Origin: Pseudothermotoga hypogea DSM 11164 = NBRC 106472
GTDB lineage: Bacteria; Thermotogota; Thermotogae; Thermotogales; DSM-5069
Reading direction: 5' to 3'
Length of the DNA: 64,000 nucleotides
Assembly: GCF_000816145.1 (NCBI RefSeq)
Contig: NZ_CP007141.1
Location: 1,674,001-1,738,000, forward strand
The notes under the pieces were generated by a model. It was not told the DNA's origin. It worked only from the letters and a program-made list of their open reading frames with translations, and ran no database searches. Numbering within the stretch: position 1 is the first letter of the stretch; the number at the start of each line of letters is the position of its first letter. The position numbers and the translations under genes are program-made. Below are positions 18,779 through 28,626 of the stretch, piece after piece.

Positions 18779-19269
18779 GACTTCACCTCCCTGTACTTGG
18801 CTATGATTCTCGGCACCATGTCCGGTTTCATCCTGCCGTAGAAATCCTTCTCGCCGACCAGTACAACAGGTGCCATACTGCACGCACCTAAGCATCTAAC
18901 CGCGTGCACGGAGAACTGACCATCTTTCGTTGGTTTTTCCGGCTCTACACCGAGTTCCTCTAAGAAGCGTTCAAAAACTCTGTCGGCTCCTTTTACATAA
19001 CACGCCGTTCCGAGGCATACCTTTATCTGTACCTTGCCCTTCGGCGTTGTAGAGAAGAAGTTGTAGAACGTGACAACTCCGTAGACTTGTGACACCGGGA
19101 TGTTGAGCGCATCGGCTATGTACTGCTGAACCTGCGGTGAGAGATAACCAAAGATCTCCTGAGCCTTTTGGAGGACGGAGATGAGTTTGTCGGGTGTTGC
19201 GTTGATGGACTTGATGTACTCGTCGAGCTCTTTGAAGAGTCTTTCTCCCGTCGTGCAGACGTCCTGCAA
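18775..19269 (-). CDS. hndA: NuoE/HndA-like [2Fe-2S] subunit (first copy)
   Basis: A 164-residue subunit and first gene of the operon. An N-terminal helical bundle (LQKAQEIFGYLSPQVQQYIA) precedes the [2Fe-2S] domain, whose ligands lie in VCLGTACYVKG and VRCLGACSMAPV. AGGAGGTG is seven bases before TTG 19269, which I take as the start; the GTG at 19278 lies within the ribosome site. Order hndA-hndB-hndC followed by a second hndA/hndC-like pair suggests two related electron-transfer modules made together. Confidence 0.92.
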   Translation of the reverse strand: MQDVCTTGERLFKELDEYIKSINATPDKLISVLQKAQEIFGYLSPQVQQYIADALNIPVSQVYGVVTFYNFFSTTPKGKVQIKVCLGTACYVKGADRVFERFLEELGVEPEKPTKDGQFSVHAVRCLGACSMAPVVLVGEKDFYGRMKPDMVPRIIAKYREVKS

Positions 19270-19281
19270 CTGCTTCACCTC

Positions 19282-19299
19282 CTGTTAAGAAATTCACAA
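19282..19299. promoter_or_regulatory. Rex-like operator in the leader of the hnd-like operon
   Basis: The 18-bp sequence CTGTTAAGAAATTCACAA is an imperfect inverted repeat of two 7-bp arms around four bases. It matches published Rex operators of the forms TTGTTAA-N4-TTAACAA and TTGTGAA-N4-TTCACAA at all but the first position. It lies just downstream of the extended -10 element, between the transcription start and the ribosome site, where bound Rex would block transcription. Rex senses the NADH/NAD ratio, which suits NADH-oxidising subunits. The Rex assignment is an inference from the motif. Confidence 0.6.
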
Positions 19300-19310
19300 G
19301 GTCTGAGAAG

Positions 19311-19319
19311 ATTATATCA
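19311..19319 (-). promoter_or_regulatory. Extended -10 promoter of the hnd-like operon
   Basis: On the minus strand TGATATAAT forms an extended -10 element (TGN plus a perfect TATAAT at 19316-19311). No good -35 hexamer is found at 17-18 bases, which is usual for extended -10 promoters. The start of transcription would be near 19304, directly before the Rex-like operator. Confidence 0.65.
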
Positions 19320-19426
19320 CTGACACCGCCCTGGAGTTCATCTCAGTTGCGATGAACTTTGCCATTGAACTGAGTGGCACGCCGTATCAGGACTCGAGTC
19401 GATCGGAGAGAACTCGTTTGCACTCC

Positions 19427-19475
19427 AACTTATAGGTATTCATAAGTTGACATTTAATCATAAGTATACTATAAT
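19427..19475 (+). promoter_or_regulatory. Consensus promoter of dinB with overlapping palindromic operator
   Basis: TTGACA (19447-19452) and TATAAT (19470-19475) are both perfect and exactly 17 bases apart. A palindrome AACTTAT-N8-ATAAGTT (19427-19433 and 19442-19448) overlaps the -35 box. The half site CATAAGT is repeated directly at 19441 and 19459, 18 bases apart, the second in the spacer. The arrangement suggests a repressor site on an intrinsically very strong promoter. It is not a Gram-positive LexA box (GAAC-N4-GTTC); the regulator is unknown. Confidence 0.8.
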
Positions 19476-19492
19476 TGTGTGGGGTGTATCCG

Positions 19493-20608
19493 ATGGTGGC
19501 GTTGTTGGACATGGATGCTTTCTTTGCCTCCGTTGAGTGTGTGAGAAATCCTTTTCTGGGCGGTAAACCCGTTGCAGTGATAGGGTGGGGGAAGAGGACA
19601 GCGATATCCTCCGTGAACTACATTGCGAAAAAGTTCGGTATAAAGACTGGCATGGCACCGCAGATGGCCAAAAAGTTGTGTCCAAATTTGGTCCTGGTGA
19701 AGGCTGACTTCGCCGAGTATGAGTCCATTTCTCTGGACATAGAATCGCTCGTGTGCAGATTTTTCCCCATTTACGTCAGAAGTAGCATAGACGAGTTTTA
19801 CATAGATCTCAACATCACCAACCCGATCGAGAGGCTGAGGAGATTGAAACAGGAAATTTTCCAAAAACACCGTCTGACCTGTTCCATCGGAGTCGCGCCA
19901 AATCCTGTCTTGAGTAAGATCGCTTCCGAGATGTGTAAACCGGATGGTTTTAAAGTGGTGGACAAAGAACAGATCCTTCCTTTTGTACAACATCTACCGA
20001 TCTCCGTCATTCCCGGTGTTGGGCAGAAGACGGAAGAGTACTTGAAGCGAATGAAGGTCGAAACCGTGAAGGATTTGATAGAATTTTCAAAAACGTCTTT
20101 CGCACCGGATAGTGTAAAAGATCTCGTTTCTTCTCTCTTGAGTGAAGACTTCGACAGAAAAGAATTCTTCAGGAGAAAACCTCCGAAGAGTTTCTCCCAC
20201 ATGAAGACTTTTGATCTCGACGTGTCAGAAAGTTACACCTTGAAACAGGTGGCGATATACCTTCTTTACAGAGCCTATCTAAGAATGGTCAGGGAAGGTT
20301 ACGGTGCGAGGACCGTTTCTCTGATCGTCAAAAGCGCGAAATCTGGTACAGTTTCCTGTTCGAAGAGTTTGAGCGATTGGTCAAACGATTTTTTGAAATT
20401 CACCGAACTCTTGGATTCGATCCTCTCACGAGTCATTGGAGATGCTCCGGTTAGGATGCTCGGAGTATCACTCAGCGATGTCAAACCCATGGATGCAGTC
20501 CAGCTTCATCTCTTCAGAGACAGTGAGAAAATCATGAGAGCCTTTCAACTCAGCGGTGTTGAGATATCTTCGAAACTCTTCATGAAAAAGGTGAGCCGTT
20601 GTGTTTGA
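19493..20608 (+). CDS. dinB: DNA polymerase IV (Y-family translesion polymerase)
   Basis: A 371-residue error-prone polymerase. Catalytic carboxylates are in LLDMDAFFASVECVRNP and RSSIDEFYIDLNI, where Phe replaces the usual Ala of SIDEAY. The helix-hairpin-helix region is LPISVIPGVGQKTEEYLKRM. The C-terminal little-finger domain is present. GGGGTG precedes ATG 19493; the frame is open to 19475, but that start would lie on the -10 box. The promoter is strong and carries a palindrome, so the gene is probably regulated. Confidence 0.93.
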   Translation: MVALLDMDAFFASVECVRNPFLGGKPVAVIGWGKRTAISSVNYIAKKFGIKTGMAPQMAKKLCPNLVLVKADFAEYESISLDIESLVCRFFPIYVRSSIDEFYIDLNITNPIERLRRLKQEIFQKHRLTCSIGVAPNPVLSKIASEMCKPDGFKVVDKEQILPFVQHLPISVIPGVGQKTEEYLKRMKVETVKDLIEFSKTSFAPDSVKDLVSSLLSEDFDRKEFFRRKPPKSFSHMKTFDLDVSESYTLKQVAIYLLYRAYLRMVREGYGARTVSLIVKSAKSGTVSCSKSLSDWSNDFLKFTELLDSILSRVIGDAPVRMLGVSLSDVKPMDAVQLHLFRDSEKIMRAFQLSGVEISSKLFMKKVSRCV

Positions 20609-20653
20609 TCTTCGAAAAGCGATCTGTGGTACAAAAGAATGGGAGGTGTCACG

Positions 20654-21010
20654 ATGGTCTTCAAACCCGAAGGCATGAGAAGAGAAATCGTTCAAAACAT
20701 GAGGGGCGGAAAGGGGCAAGTGGAAATAGTTCATCTGGTCGAAAAGGACCTGCTCGCCAACGAAGCGAGGTTGTTCGCAAAACTCACGCTGAAGCCCGGT
20801 GCGTCCATAGGTCCACACACGCACGAGAACGAATTCGAAATCTTTTTCGTCCTTTCTGGGAAAGGTATCTTCTACGACAATGGCAAACCTGTGGAGATAG
20901 AAGCAAACGATATTTGTCTCACCATGTCAGGTGAGACGCACTCTGTGGAGAACAACTCAAATGAAGACCTTGTACTTCTGGCGGTCATAATACTATTGCC
21001 GAAAAATTGA
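20654..21010 (+). CDS. Cupin-domain protein
   Basis: A 118-residue single-domain cupin. The two metal-binding motifs are GASIGPHTHENEFEIFFVLSG (core HTHENEFE) and GETHSVENNSNEDL, giving His, His, Glu and a second-motif His. Such small cupins often bind a metal and a small ligand or act as isomerases. No specific function can be read. GGGAGGTG precedes ATG 20654. It follows dinB by 45 bp with no clear promoter, so it may be co-transcribed. Its end faces gltX. Confidence 0.85.
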   Translation: MVFKPEGMRREIVQNMRGGKGQVEIVHLVEKDLLANEARLFAKLTLKPGASIGPHTHENEFEIFFVLSGKGIFYDNGKPVEIEANDICLTMSGETHSVENNSNEDLVLLAVIILLPKN

Positions 21011-21066
21011 TCCTGATTCAAAGCTCAGATTTGATTAAACAAAGGCGCTGTTCGCAGAAGCCACCT

Positions 21067-23013
<1,947 letters not shown>

Positions 23014-23017
<4 letters not shown>

Positions 23018-23724
23018 GTACCCAGATAGACCTCCTTGACCACAGGATCGTTCAGAACCACCTGAGGCTCACCGTGCGCGATGATCTTTCCCTTGTGTAT
23101 GATGTACAGTCTGTCCACGACGGGCACGAGTGCATCCACGCTGTGGTCGGTCACAATTATACCTATGTTTCTGGCACTGAGTGAGCGAATCATCTGCTGT
23201 ATGTCCTTGACCGTCTTTGGATCGATACCGACGAAAGGTTCATCAAGGAGCAAAAAGAGTGGTTTCAAAGCCATCATCCTTGCAAGCTCCAGCCTTCTTT
23301 TTTCGCCACCGGAAAGATCCGAAGCGTACTGATCCCTCAATTCCCAGATGCCAAACTCTCGCAAGAGTTCTTCTACCAGCTTTCGACGCTCGAGCTTGTC
23401 CTTCACTCTGAAACGGAGCACAAAATCGATGTTTTCCCAGACCTTCATTCCTGTAAAGACCGATGTTTCCTGCTGCAGGTATGTAACACCAAGCCTCGCA
23501 CGACGGCTAACAGGCATGTTGGTAATCTTCTTGTCTCCCAGATACACCTCGCCCTTTGTGGGTGTCACCAAGCCGAGGATCATGTTGAACAGAGTCGTTT
23601 TACCTGCACCGTTTGGTCCGAGTAGTCCCACAACTTCGCCCTGGCGCACGTGCAGATCGACGTTGTTCACAACAGTTTTTCTTCCAAACTTCTTGACCAA
23701 CCCTTGGCAAACCATTTCCGTCAT
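23014..23724 (-). CDS. lptB: LptB-like ABC transporter ATPase
   Basis: A 236-residue cytoplasmic ATPase. Walker A is LLGPNGAGKTTLFNMILGL, signature LSGGEKRRLELARMMAL, Walker B FLLLDEPFVGIDPKTV, switch IIVTDHSV. The YLQQETSVF and EPFVGIDP blocks are characteristic of LptB, which drives LPS export with LptF/G/C. Those partners are not in this window. Its place next to an OmpH/Skp-like gene supports an outer-envelope role, presumably for the toga. ATG 23724 overlaps the OmpH-like stop; a second in-frame ATG follows three codons later. Confidence 0.85.
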
Positions 23725-24197
23725 TGGTTCTTGAGATAGTTGACCAGTTGTTCCGTCACATCGTACGCGTCGTCCGCGTAAAGCAACGCTTCTTTCTTAA
23801 GAACGAAATCGTAGCCCATCGCTTTCGCAAAGGCCTCTATTTTCTCAGCAAGTTCGTTGAGCACCGTCTGCATCTTCGGCTGATACTCACTCTGCAAGAG
23901 TTGTTCGTACTGTTGTTTCCTCGAAGCTATCTCTGCCTGTTTCTTTTCAATCTCGCTCTGTGGAGCCCCGGCTTTCTGTAGCTTGTCGAGCTCGGCCAGC
24001 AACTCGTTCAATTTTTGCTGGTAGAACTGTGCATCCTGCGCATATTTCTGGTTCAGCTCTATCCACTTCGGATACTCCTGCACCACTCGGTTCACGTCCG
24101 CAAAAACGATGCGAGGGTTGCCAGCACTCGAACCATAGAGGAAAACAAGCACAAGTGCGAGAACTACTCCAACGATCACGATGCGTTTCACTCTCAC
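23721..24197 (-). CDS. OmpH/Skp-like periplasmic chaperone
   Basis: A 158-residue protein with an uncleaved or signal helix at residues 5-22 (VIVGVVLALVLVFLYGSS). After RIVFADVNRVVQEYPKWIEL comes a long coiled coil (about residues 45-115) rich in Q, K and E, then the returning beta strand YDFVLKKEALLYADDAYDVT. This is the Skp/OmpH tentacle architecture, expected to hold unfolded outer-membrane proteins in the periplasm. GTG 24197 is preceded by AGGAGGTG. Confidence 0.85.
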   Translation of the reverse strand: MRVKRIVIVGVVLALVLVFLYGSSAGNPRIVFADVNRVVQEYPKWIELNQKYAQDAQFYQQKLNELLAELDKLQKAGAPQSEIEKKQAEIASRKQQYEQLLQSEYQPKMQTVLNELAEKIEAFAKAMGYDFVLKKEALLYADDAYDVTEQLVNYLKNQ

Positions 24198-24205
24198 AGC
24201 ACCTC

Positions 24206-24745
24206 CTAAAATGTTATGAAATCTTTGATCTTCTCCAACGTCTTGGGACCTATGCCTGGTACCTTCAAAAGATCCTCTGGGCTTGAGAAACGTGTTTGTT
24301 GCCTCATCTTGATGATCTCGCTCGCCTTGACTTCACCTATGCCAGGTAGACTCATCAATTCTTCCAGGCTCGCCGTGTTCACGTTGATCTTTCGCTGAGC
24401 CGCGGCGACGTCGGCCACTGTAAGGTTCACGTAAGGTGCCAACATCTCCACCGTCTTCTTTCCGATTCCCGGTACACGTTCAAGATCGGCAAGGCTTCCG
24501 AATGGACCGTTCTTCTCTCTGTATTCTACGATCAACCTCGCCTTCGTTTCGCCTATGCCGGGCAAAGCCATCAAATCTTTCTCGCTCGCCGTGTTCACAT
24601 CTATGGGAAATTCAACCGTTTTGCGAGTCTCTACAATGGCTTGTTCACTGCTTCTTGTCTTCAACTCCACGATAGCTCCACTCAGTAGAAGCACCCCGAC
24701 GAACAGTAACAGCATCAGTCTCTTTTCCGAGGTGGAAAACTTCAA
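24206..24745 (-). CDS. ComEA-like protein with two helix-hairpin-helix domains
   Basis: A 179-residue protein with one N-terminal membrane anchor (residues 9-26) and two tandem ComEA-type domains. The first is DVNTASEKDLMALPGIGETK and VPGIGKKTVEMLAPY. The second is NVNTASLEELMSLPGIGEVK and VPGIGPKTLEKIKDF. ComEA binds incoming DNA in natural transformation with one such domain. The tandem layout makes a DNA-binding or structural envelope role equally possible. TTG 24745 overlaps the upstream stop, with GGGAGGATC before it. No other com genes are nearby. Confidence 0.85.
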   Translation of the reverse strand: MKFSTSEKRLMLLLFVGVLLLSGAIVELKTRSSEQAIVETRKTVEFPIDVNTASEKDLMALPGIGETKARLIVEYREKNGPFGSLADLERVPGIGKKTVEMLAPYVNLTVADVAAAQRKINVNTASLEELMSLPGIGEVKASEIIKMRQQTRFSSPEDLLKVPGIGPKTLEKIKDFITF

Positions 24746-25449
24746 GGACTGATCCTCCCAGCGTAACCGACTTTACTGGTGCCGGATATTCTCATCACCT
24801 CATTCCAGTTCAGATTCTTGTTGAATTCTTCTGCCAGTTCGATCGTTGGGAAGGCGCCAACAACGACAGTGAACCAATCCCTGCCATCCCTGGTAAATTT
24901 CATCATGTACGACGGATAACCTGCGCTCCTCAGTGCGAGCATCTTTTCCAACGTTGAGTCCTTGTTCGTACTGGATAACACGAACACACCGTACAGCGCT
25001 GTGTATTCGCGTTTGTCTTGCAGCTTGTGACCCCCAACGATGCTTATGCAACACGTCTCGCTGGAAATCTCCGTTATCAAGAACGGTTTGTCTGCTGCTC
25101 GGATCACTCCCAGTGCCTCATTTGGTTCCAAGACATACGTTGAAACCGTGACGCCTTTTTCAACCATTTCTGTGGCTTCGAGCAACAGCTTTTTGTAGTC
25201 GTAAGTTTCCTGTTGATACACCCCGGTGAGTTGCTCTGGAACGATTGGTTCCTCAAACTCTTGCTCTGTTTGTGGCACCTCGATCTTCGCTGGAGGAAGT
25301 TCCACAATTTCGATTCTCACTCTTTCGCGACTTTTCACCAAGAGAAAAGTTGCGAGACTGAATCCCACGAATCCCACACTGAAGATCACTATCAACAGAG
25401 CCAGTATGCGCGCCTGCGTATCGGTCAGTTTGATCTCTCTGCGCGGCAT
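24742..25449 (-). CDS. Membrane-anchored SPOR-like protein
   Basis: A 235-residue single-pass protein. After MPRREIKLTDTQ there is a membrane helix (about residues 14-38) and a low-complexity acidic and proline-rich linker (ELPPAKIEVPQTEQEFEEP). The C-terminal 75 residues have the SPOR-like pattern GVFVLSSTNKDSTLEKMLAL followed by VVVGAFPTIELAEEFNKNL. SPOR domains bind denuded peptidoglycan, often at the septum. The assignment rests on pattern, not on invariant residues. ATG 25449 has GGAGTG upstream and lies two bases after the peptidase stop. Confidence 0.65.
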   Translation of the reverse strand: MPRREIKLTDTQARILALLIVIFSVGFVGFSLATFLLVKSRERVRIEIVELPPAKIEVPQTEQEFEEPIVPEQLTGVYQQETYDYKKLLLEATEMVEKGVTVSTYVLEPNEALGVIRAADKPFLITEISSETCCISIVGGHKLQDKREYTALYGVFVLSSTNKDSTLEKMLALRSAGYPSYMMKFTRDGRDWFTVVVGAFPTIELAEEFNKNLNWNEVMRISGTSKVGYAGRISP

Positions 25450-25451
25450 TA

Positions 25452-26456
25452 TCACACTCCTTTCATAGCGTACTCGATCAACAGTTGTACAGTGTTTTCC
25501 ACATCGGATTTGCACACCATTTCACTGGGACTGTGCACGTACCGGGTTGGTATCGAAACTGTTGCGGAGGCAATACCAGCCCTGGTTCTTTGCAAAGCTG
25601 CAGCGTTGGTACCTCCAAAGGTGAGAACTTCCATTTGGTAAGGGATTCCACCGGCTTCAGCGAGTTCAACGAGCTTTTCAACGACCATTCTGTTGCTGAT
25701 CGAAGCTTTGTCCTTGACCTTTATCGCCGGACCTTTTCCAAGCACCATGGAATGCCTCTTGAAAGCCTTTGGATAGTCAGCTGAATCCGTTACATCGATC
25801 GCTATACACACGTCTGGCGAAAGAGTGTAAGCTGCAACGGAGGCTCCCACCAAACCGACTTCCTCCTGAACGGAGAAAGAACCTATAATCGTGTTCGGAC
25901 AAGAGTTCAACCTCTTAAACAGTTCAACGATCACCGCACAGCCTATCCTGTCATCCATCGCCTTGCTCACCAGATAGTCTCCCATCTCATAAAAGTGGCT
26001 GTCATAGACACCGAAAGAGCCAATGGGAACCTTGTTTTTCGCTTCTTCGTAACTCCTGGCACCTATGTCGACGAACATGTTGTCCAAACTGAGATTATTC
26101 CAGTTCTTCTTCCTCTCTTCCTCCGTTTCACCCTCAACGTACGCGACCCCTACCACATCTCCAAATCTCACGCGATGCCCGACAAAGGTGTGAGGCAACA
26201 CTCCCCCAACGGCGTCAACCCTCAAGAAACCTTTCTCGGTGACGTTCGTCACCACCAGTCCGATCTCATCGCTGTGGGCGTCGAACAAAATTTTCTTTCC
26301 ACTGCTTCCATATTTCCACACGAGCAGATTTCCAACTGCGTCGAATTTGTAACCGTCTATGTGGTCTGACAGCTCTTCAAGTATCAACTGATGCACCTCA
26401 GATTCCCTGCCACTTGGACCATACGCTTCTGTCAGTTTCTTGACGAGTTCTGTCAT
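25452..26456 (-). CDS. M42 family aminopeptidase/glucanase-like peptidase (third of three)
   Basis: A 334-residue dinuclear metallopeptidase of the tetrahedral TET type. Ligand regions are FDAHSDEIGLVV, KAMDDRIGC, SVQEEVGLVGAS, IDVTDSADYP and RYVHSPSEM. The gene overlaps the preceding M42 gene by four bases. T. maritima also has three neighbouring M42 peptidases, so the trio is a known lineage feature. The three copies probably differ in side-chain preference and digest short peptides after endopeptidases. Confidence 0.94.
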   Translation of the reverse strand: MTELVKKLTEAYGPSGRESEVHQLILEELSDHIDGYKFDAVGNLLVWKYGSSGKKILFDAHSDEIGLVVTNVTEKGFLRVDAVGGVLPHTFVGHRVRFGDVVGVAYVEGETEEERKKNWNNLSLDNMFVDIGARSYEEAKNKVPIGSFGVYDSHFYEMGDYLVSKAMDDRIGCAVIVELFKRLNSCPNTIIGSFSVQEEVGLVGASVAAYTLSPDVCIAIDVTDSADYPKAFKRHSMVLGKGPAIKVKDKASISNRMVVEKLVELAEAGGIPYQMEVLTFGGTNAAALQRTRAGIASATVSIPTRYVHSPSEMVCKSDVENTVQLLIEYAMKGV

Positions 26457-27472
26457 CTTGCGAATACCTCCCCTTCTTCGAGGATCTTCTCTATCAAACG
26501 AACCGTGTTCGCGTAATCTTCAAGATCGATCATGCAAACGGGACTGTGAATGTATCGGGTTGGAACTGAGATCACACCTGACGCTGTTCCGGGGCCCGTT
26601 CTGACCAGTCTGCCAGCATCTGTGGAACCCTGTGTCCTTCTCCTGAACTGGTAAGGTATTCCGTATTTCTCAGCGACCGACAAGATGGCTTGGAAAACCT
26701 TTTGGTTGACCACGTAACCGCTGTGCATGAAGGTCACGGCAGGACCCTCACCCAAGTGGGTTGACCAGCGATCCTTCTCCAGTCCCGGATCATCCCCAGC
26801 GATGGTGCCTTCGATGACGATGGCAACGTCTGGCTTCACCTGTTCCACCACGACCGCGCTGCCACGCAGTCCGACTTCTTCCTGAACAACGAAAGCAAAG
26901 TAAACGTCGTTCTCATAGCGCTTCTGCTTGTCTATGACATCCATCAACACCGAACAGCCCACGCGATCGTCGAACGCCTTGCCACTCGCCCTGCGACCGT
27001 TTTCTCTGTACTCGGTAACGAAGTTCACGTAGTCACCTATTTTGACGATTTTCAGGGCTTCTTCTTTGCTTTTCGCTCCTATGTAGATTCTCAGCTCTTC
27101 GAACTTCGGTGGTCTAAGCAACTGATCTTTCTCTTGAAGATGTATCGGTTTGAATCCGATCACACCCGGGATCGAATCGTTGACCTTCACCTGCTTGCCT
27201 ATCACCACCTGAGTTTCCACAGATCCGACCGGAGCGAAGCAGAGCGTACCATCTTCATCGATGTTCGTCACCATGAACCCTACTTCGTCCATGTGCGCGG
27301 CCAAGAGAATCTTTCGATTAGCTTTCGTACCTTTCTTCAAAGCGATGAGATTGCCGAGCCTGTCTTCCCAGACCTCATCGACTTTACCTTGGATCTGCTG
27401 TTTTATGAAACTACGCACCCTGCTCTCGTCACCGGAAGTCCCATTGATCACAGACAAGTCTCTCAGATACAA
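26453..27472 (-). CDS. M42 family aminopeptidase (second of three)
   Basis: A 339-residue paralogue of the neighbours. Ligand blocks are LAAHMDEVGFMV, KAFDDRVGC, VVQEEVGLRGS, IEGTIAGDDPG and RYIHSPVCM. The fourth ligand is Glu (IEGT) where the other two copies have Asp (IDVT), a difference that separates M42 specificity groups. I place the start at TTG 27472, eight bases after AGGAGG; the GTG at 27481 sits inside that ribosome site. Confidence 0.93.
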   Translation of the reverse strand: MYLRDLSVINGTSGDESRVRSFIKQQIQGKVDEVWEDRLGNLIALKKGTKANRKILLAAHMDEVGFMVTNIDEDGTLCFAPVGSVETQVVIGKQVKVNDSIPGVIGFKPIHLQEKDQLLRPPKFEELRIYIGAKSKEEALKIVKIGDYVNFVTEYRENGRRASGKAFDDRVGCSVLMDVIDKQKRYENDVYFAFVVQEEVGLRGSAVVVEQVKPDVAIVIEGTIAGDDPGLEKDRWSTHLGEGPAVTFMHSGYVVNQKVFQAILSVAEKYGIPYQFRRRTQGSTDAGRLVRTGPGTASGVISVPTRYIHSPVCMIDLEDYANTVRLIEKILEEGEVFAR

Positions 27473-27485
27473 AACGAACACCTCC

Positions 27486-28487
27486 TCACTCGGCCACGAT
27501 CAATGCCAAGAGCCTTGCCGTTTCTTCGACATCCCTCGGATCGACCACCTCGACGGGCGTGTGCATGTACATGAGTGGTATCGACACGAGCAAGGTTTTA
27601 ACACCGATGCGTGTAATCTGTACCTGGTCTGTGTCCGTACCGGAACGGCCCGGTATCGGTTCAATCTGTGTTTTCACTCCGTTTCTCTGCGCAGTTTCAA
27701 CCGCACGTTTATAGAATTCCGAGTCGATCGCCGGTCCAACTGACAGCACGGGACCCTCACCGAGTTTGATCGTCGGAAATGCACTCTGTTTCACGTTCGC
27801 GTGGGTCACATCGATAACGATCGCTTCGTCAAGTTCAAGTTCATAAGCAATTGAACCAGCTCCCGGGCCACCGATCTCTTCTTGACTCGAAAAGATGAAA
27901 TACACGTCTGATTCGTGCCTCAGCCTTTGAAGTGACTCTACTGCAAGCAAGAGTGAAGCACACCCAGCCCTGTTGTCCAAGGCCTTACCGCAGATTTTAC
28001 CGTTTATCTCCATCGCCTTGACATCAAATACACAGACGTCACCGACACGCACATCGTCTGCAGCAGTGTCGCACGAGACATCAACAAAGATCTTGTCGTA
28101 ATCCGGGAAACGCGCTCTGTGTTCTTCTTTTTGAAGGTGAGGAGGAAGCGTGCCCACGATACCGCTGACGGTTCCTTTCTTCGTGTACACCTTGACCCTC
28201 TGCGCGAGTAAGACTTTCGGATCGACACCGCCGACAGTTTCAAGCCTGAGAAAGTTTCCTTCTTCCACCTTTGCCACGACAAGACCAATCTCATCAACGT
28301 GCGCGAAGATTCCAACCTTCTTTCTGCCTGAACCTTTCACCTCGCCCACGAGTGTGCCGACCTTGTTGCGCCAAGTTCTGTCGCACACCTTTGCCAGCAT
28401 GGGCTCTATCGCATCGAGCACGATTGTTTCGAAACCAGATGGTCCGTCCAAATTCGACAACTGCATGAGCAACTCCTTCGTGTTCAA
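27486..28487 (-). CDS. M42 family aminopeptidase (first of three)
   Basis: A 333-residue paralogue and first gene of the long minus operon. Ligand blocks are FAHVDEIGLVV, KALDNRAGC (Asn after the bridging Asp), SSQEEIGGPGAG, IDVTHANVKQ and MYMHTPVEV. The start is TTG 28487 with GGAGTGATG upstream. The 120 bp upstream contain a small palindrome, CTTGA-TAC-TCAAG at 28513-28525, which may be an operator. No convincing -35/-10 pair was found. Confidence 0.93.
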   Translation of the reverse strand: MNTKELLMQLSNLDGPSGFETIVLDAIEPMLAKVCDRTWRNKVGTLVGEVKGSGRKKVGIFAHVDEIGLVVAKVEEGNFLRLETVGGVDPKVLLAQRVKVYTKKGTVSGIVGTLPPHLQKEEHRARFPDYDKIFVDVSCDTAADDVRVGDVCVFDVKAMEINGKICGKALDNRAGCASLLLAVESLQRLRHESDVYFIFSSQEEIGGPGAGSIAYELELDEAIVIDVTHANVKQSAFPTIKLGEGPVLSVGPAIDSEFYKRAVETAQRNGVKTQIEPIPGRSGTDTDQVQITRIGVKTLLVSIPLMYMHTPVEVVDPRDVEETARLLALIVAE

Positions 28488-28608
28488 CGCACATCACTCC
28501 TTTGTCTCAGAACTTGATACTCAAGGTGTTCTTGACATCTTGCTTTTTGTTGGATCTAATCTTTTATGGAAAATCAGAACATGCTCGTGTTATGAAGAAC
28601 GCAAATCC

Positions 28609-28621
28609 TTTTGAGTAAAGA
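28609..28621 (+). repeat. 13-bp direct repeat, left copy
   Basis: TTTTGAGTAAAGA occurs here and identically at 29293-29305. The two copies flank the nucleoside deaminase gene and 48 bp of its upstream region. They may mark the ends of an inserted segment; chance is not excluded for a 13-bp AT-rich repeat. Confidence 0.6.
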
Positions 28622-28626
28622 TCGAT

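Noticed and set aside
28532-28560. Plus-strand promoter-like TTGACA-N17-TCTAAT between the M42 operon and the deaminase gene
   Set aside because: It points at no gene; the only plus-strand frame after it has nine codons, and the region then runs antisense into the deaminase. A small RNA is possible but nothing supports it.
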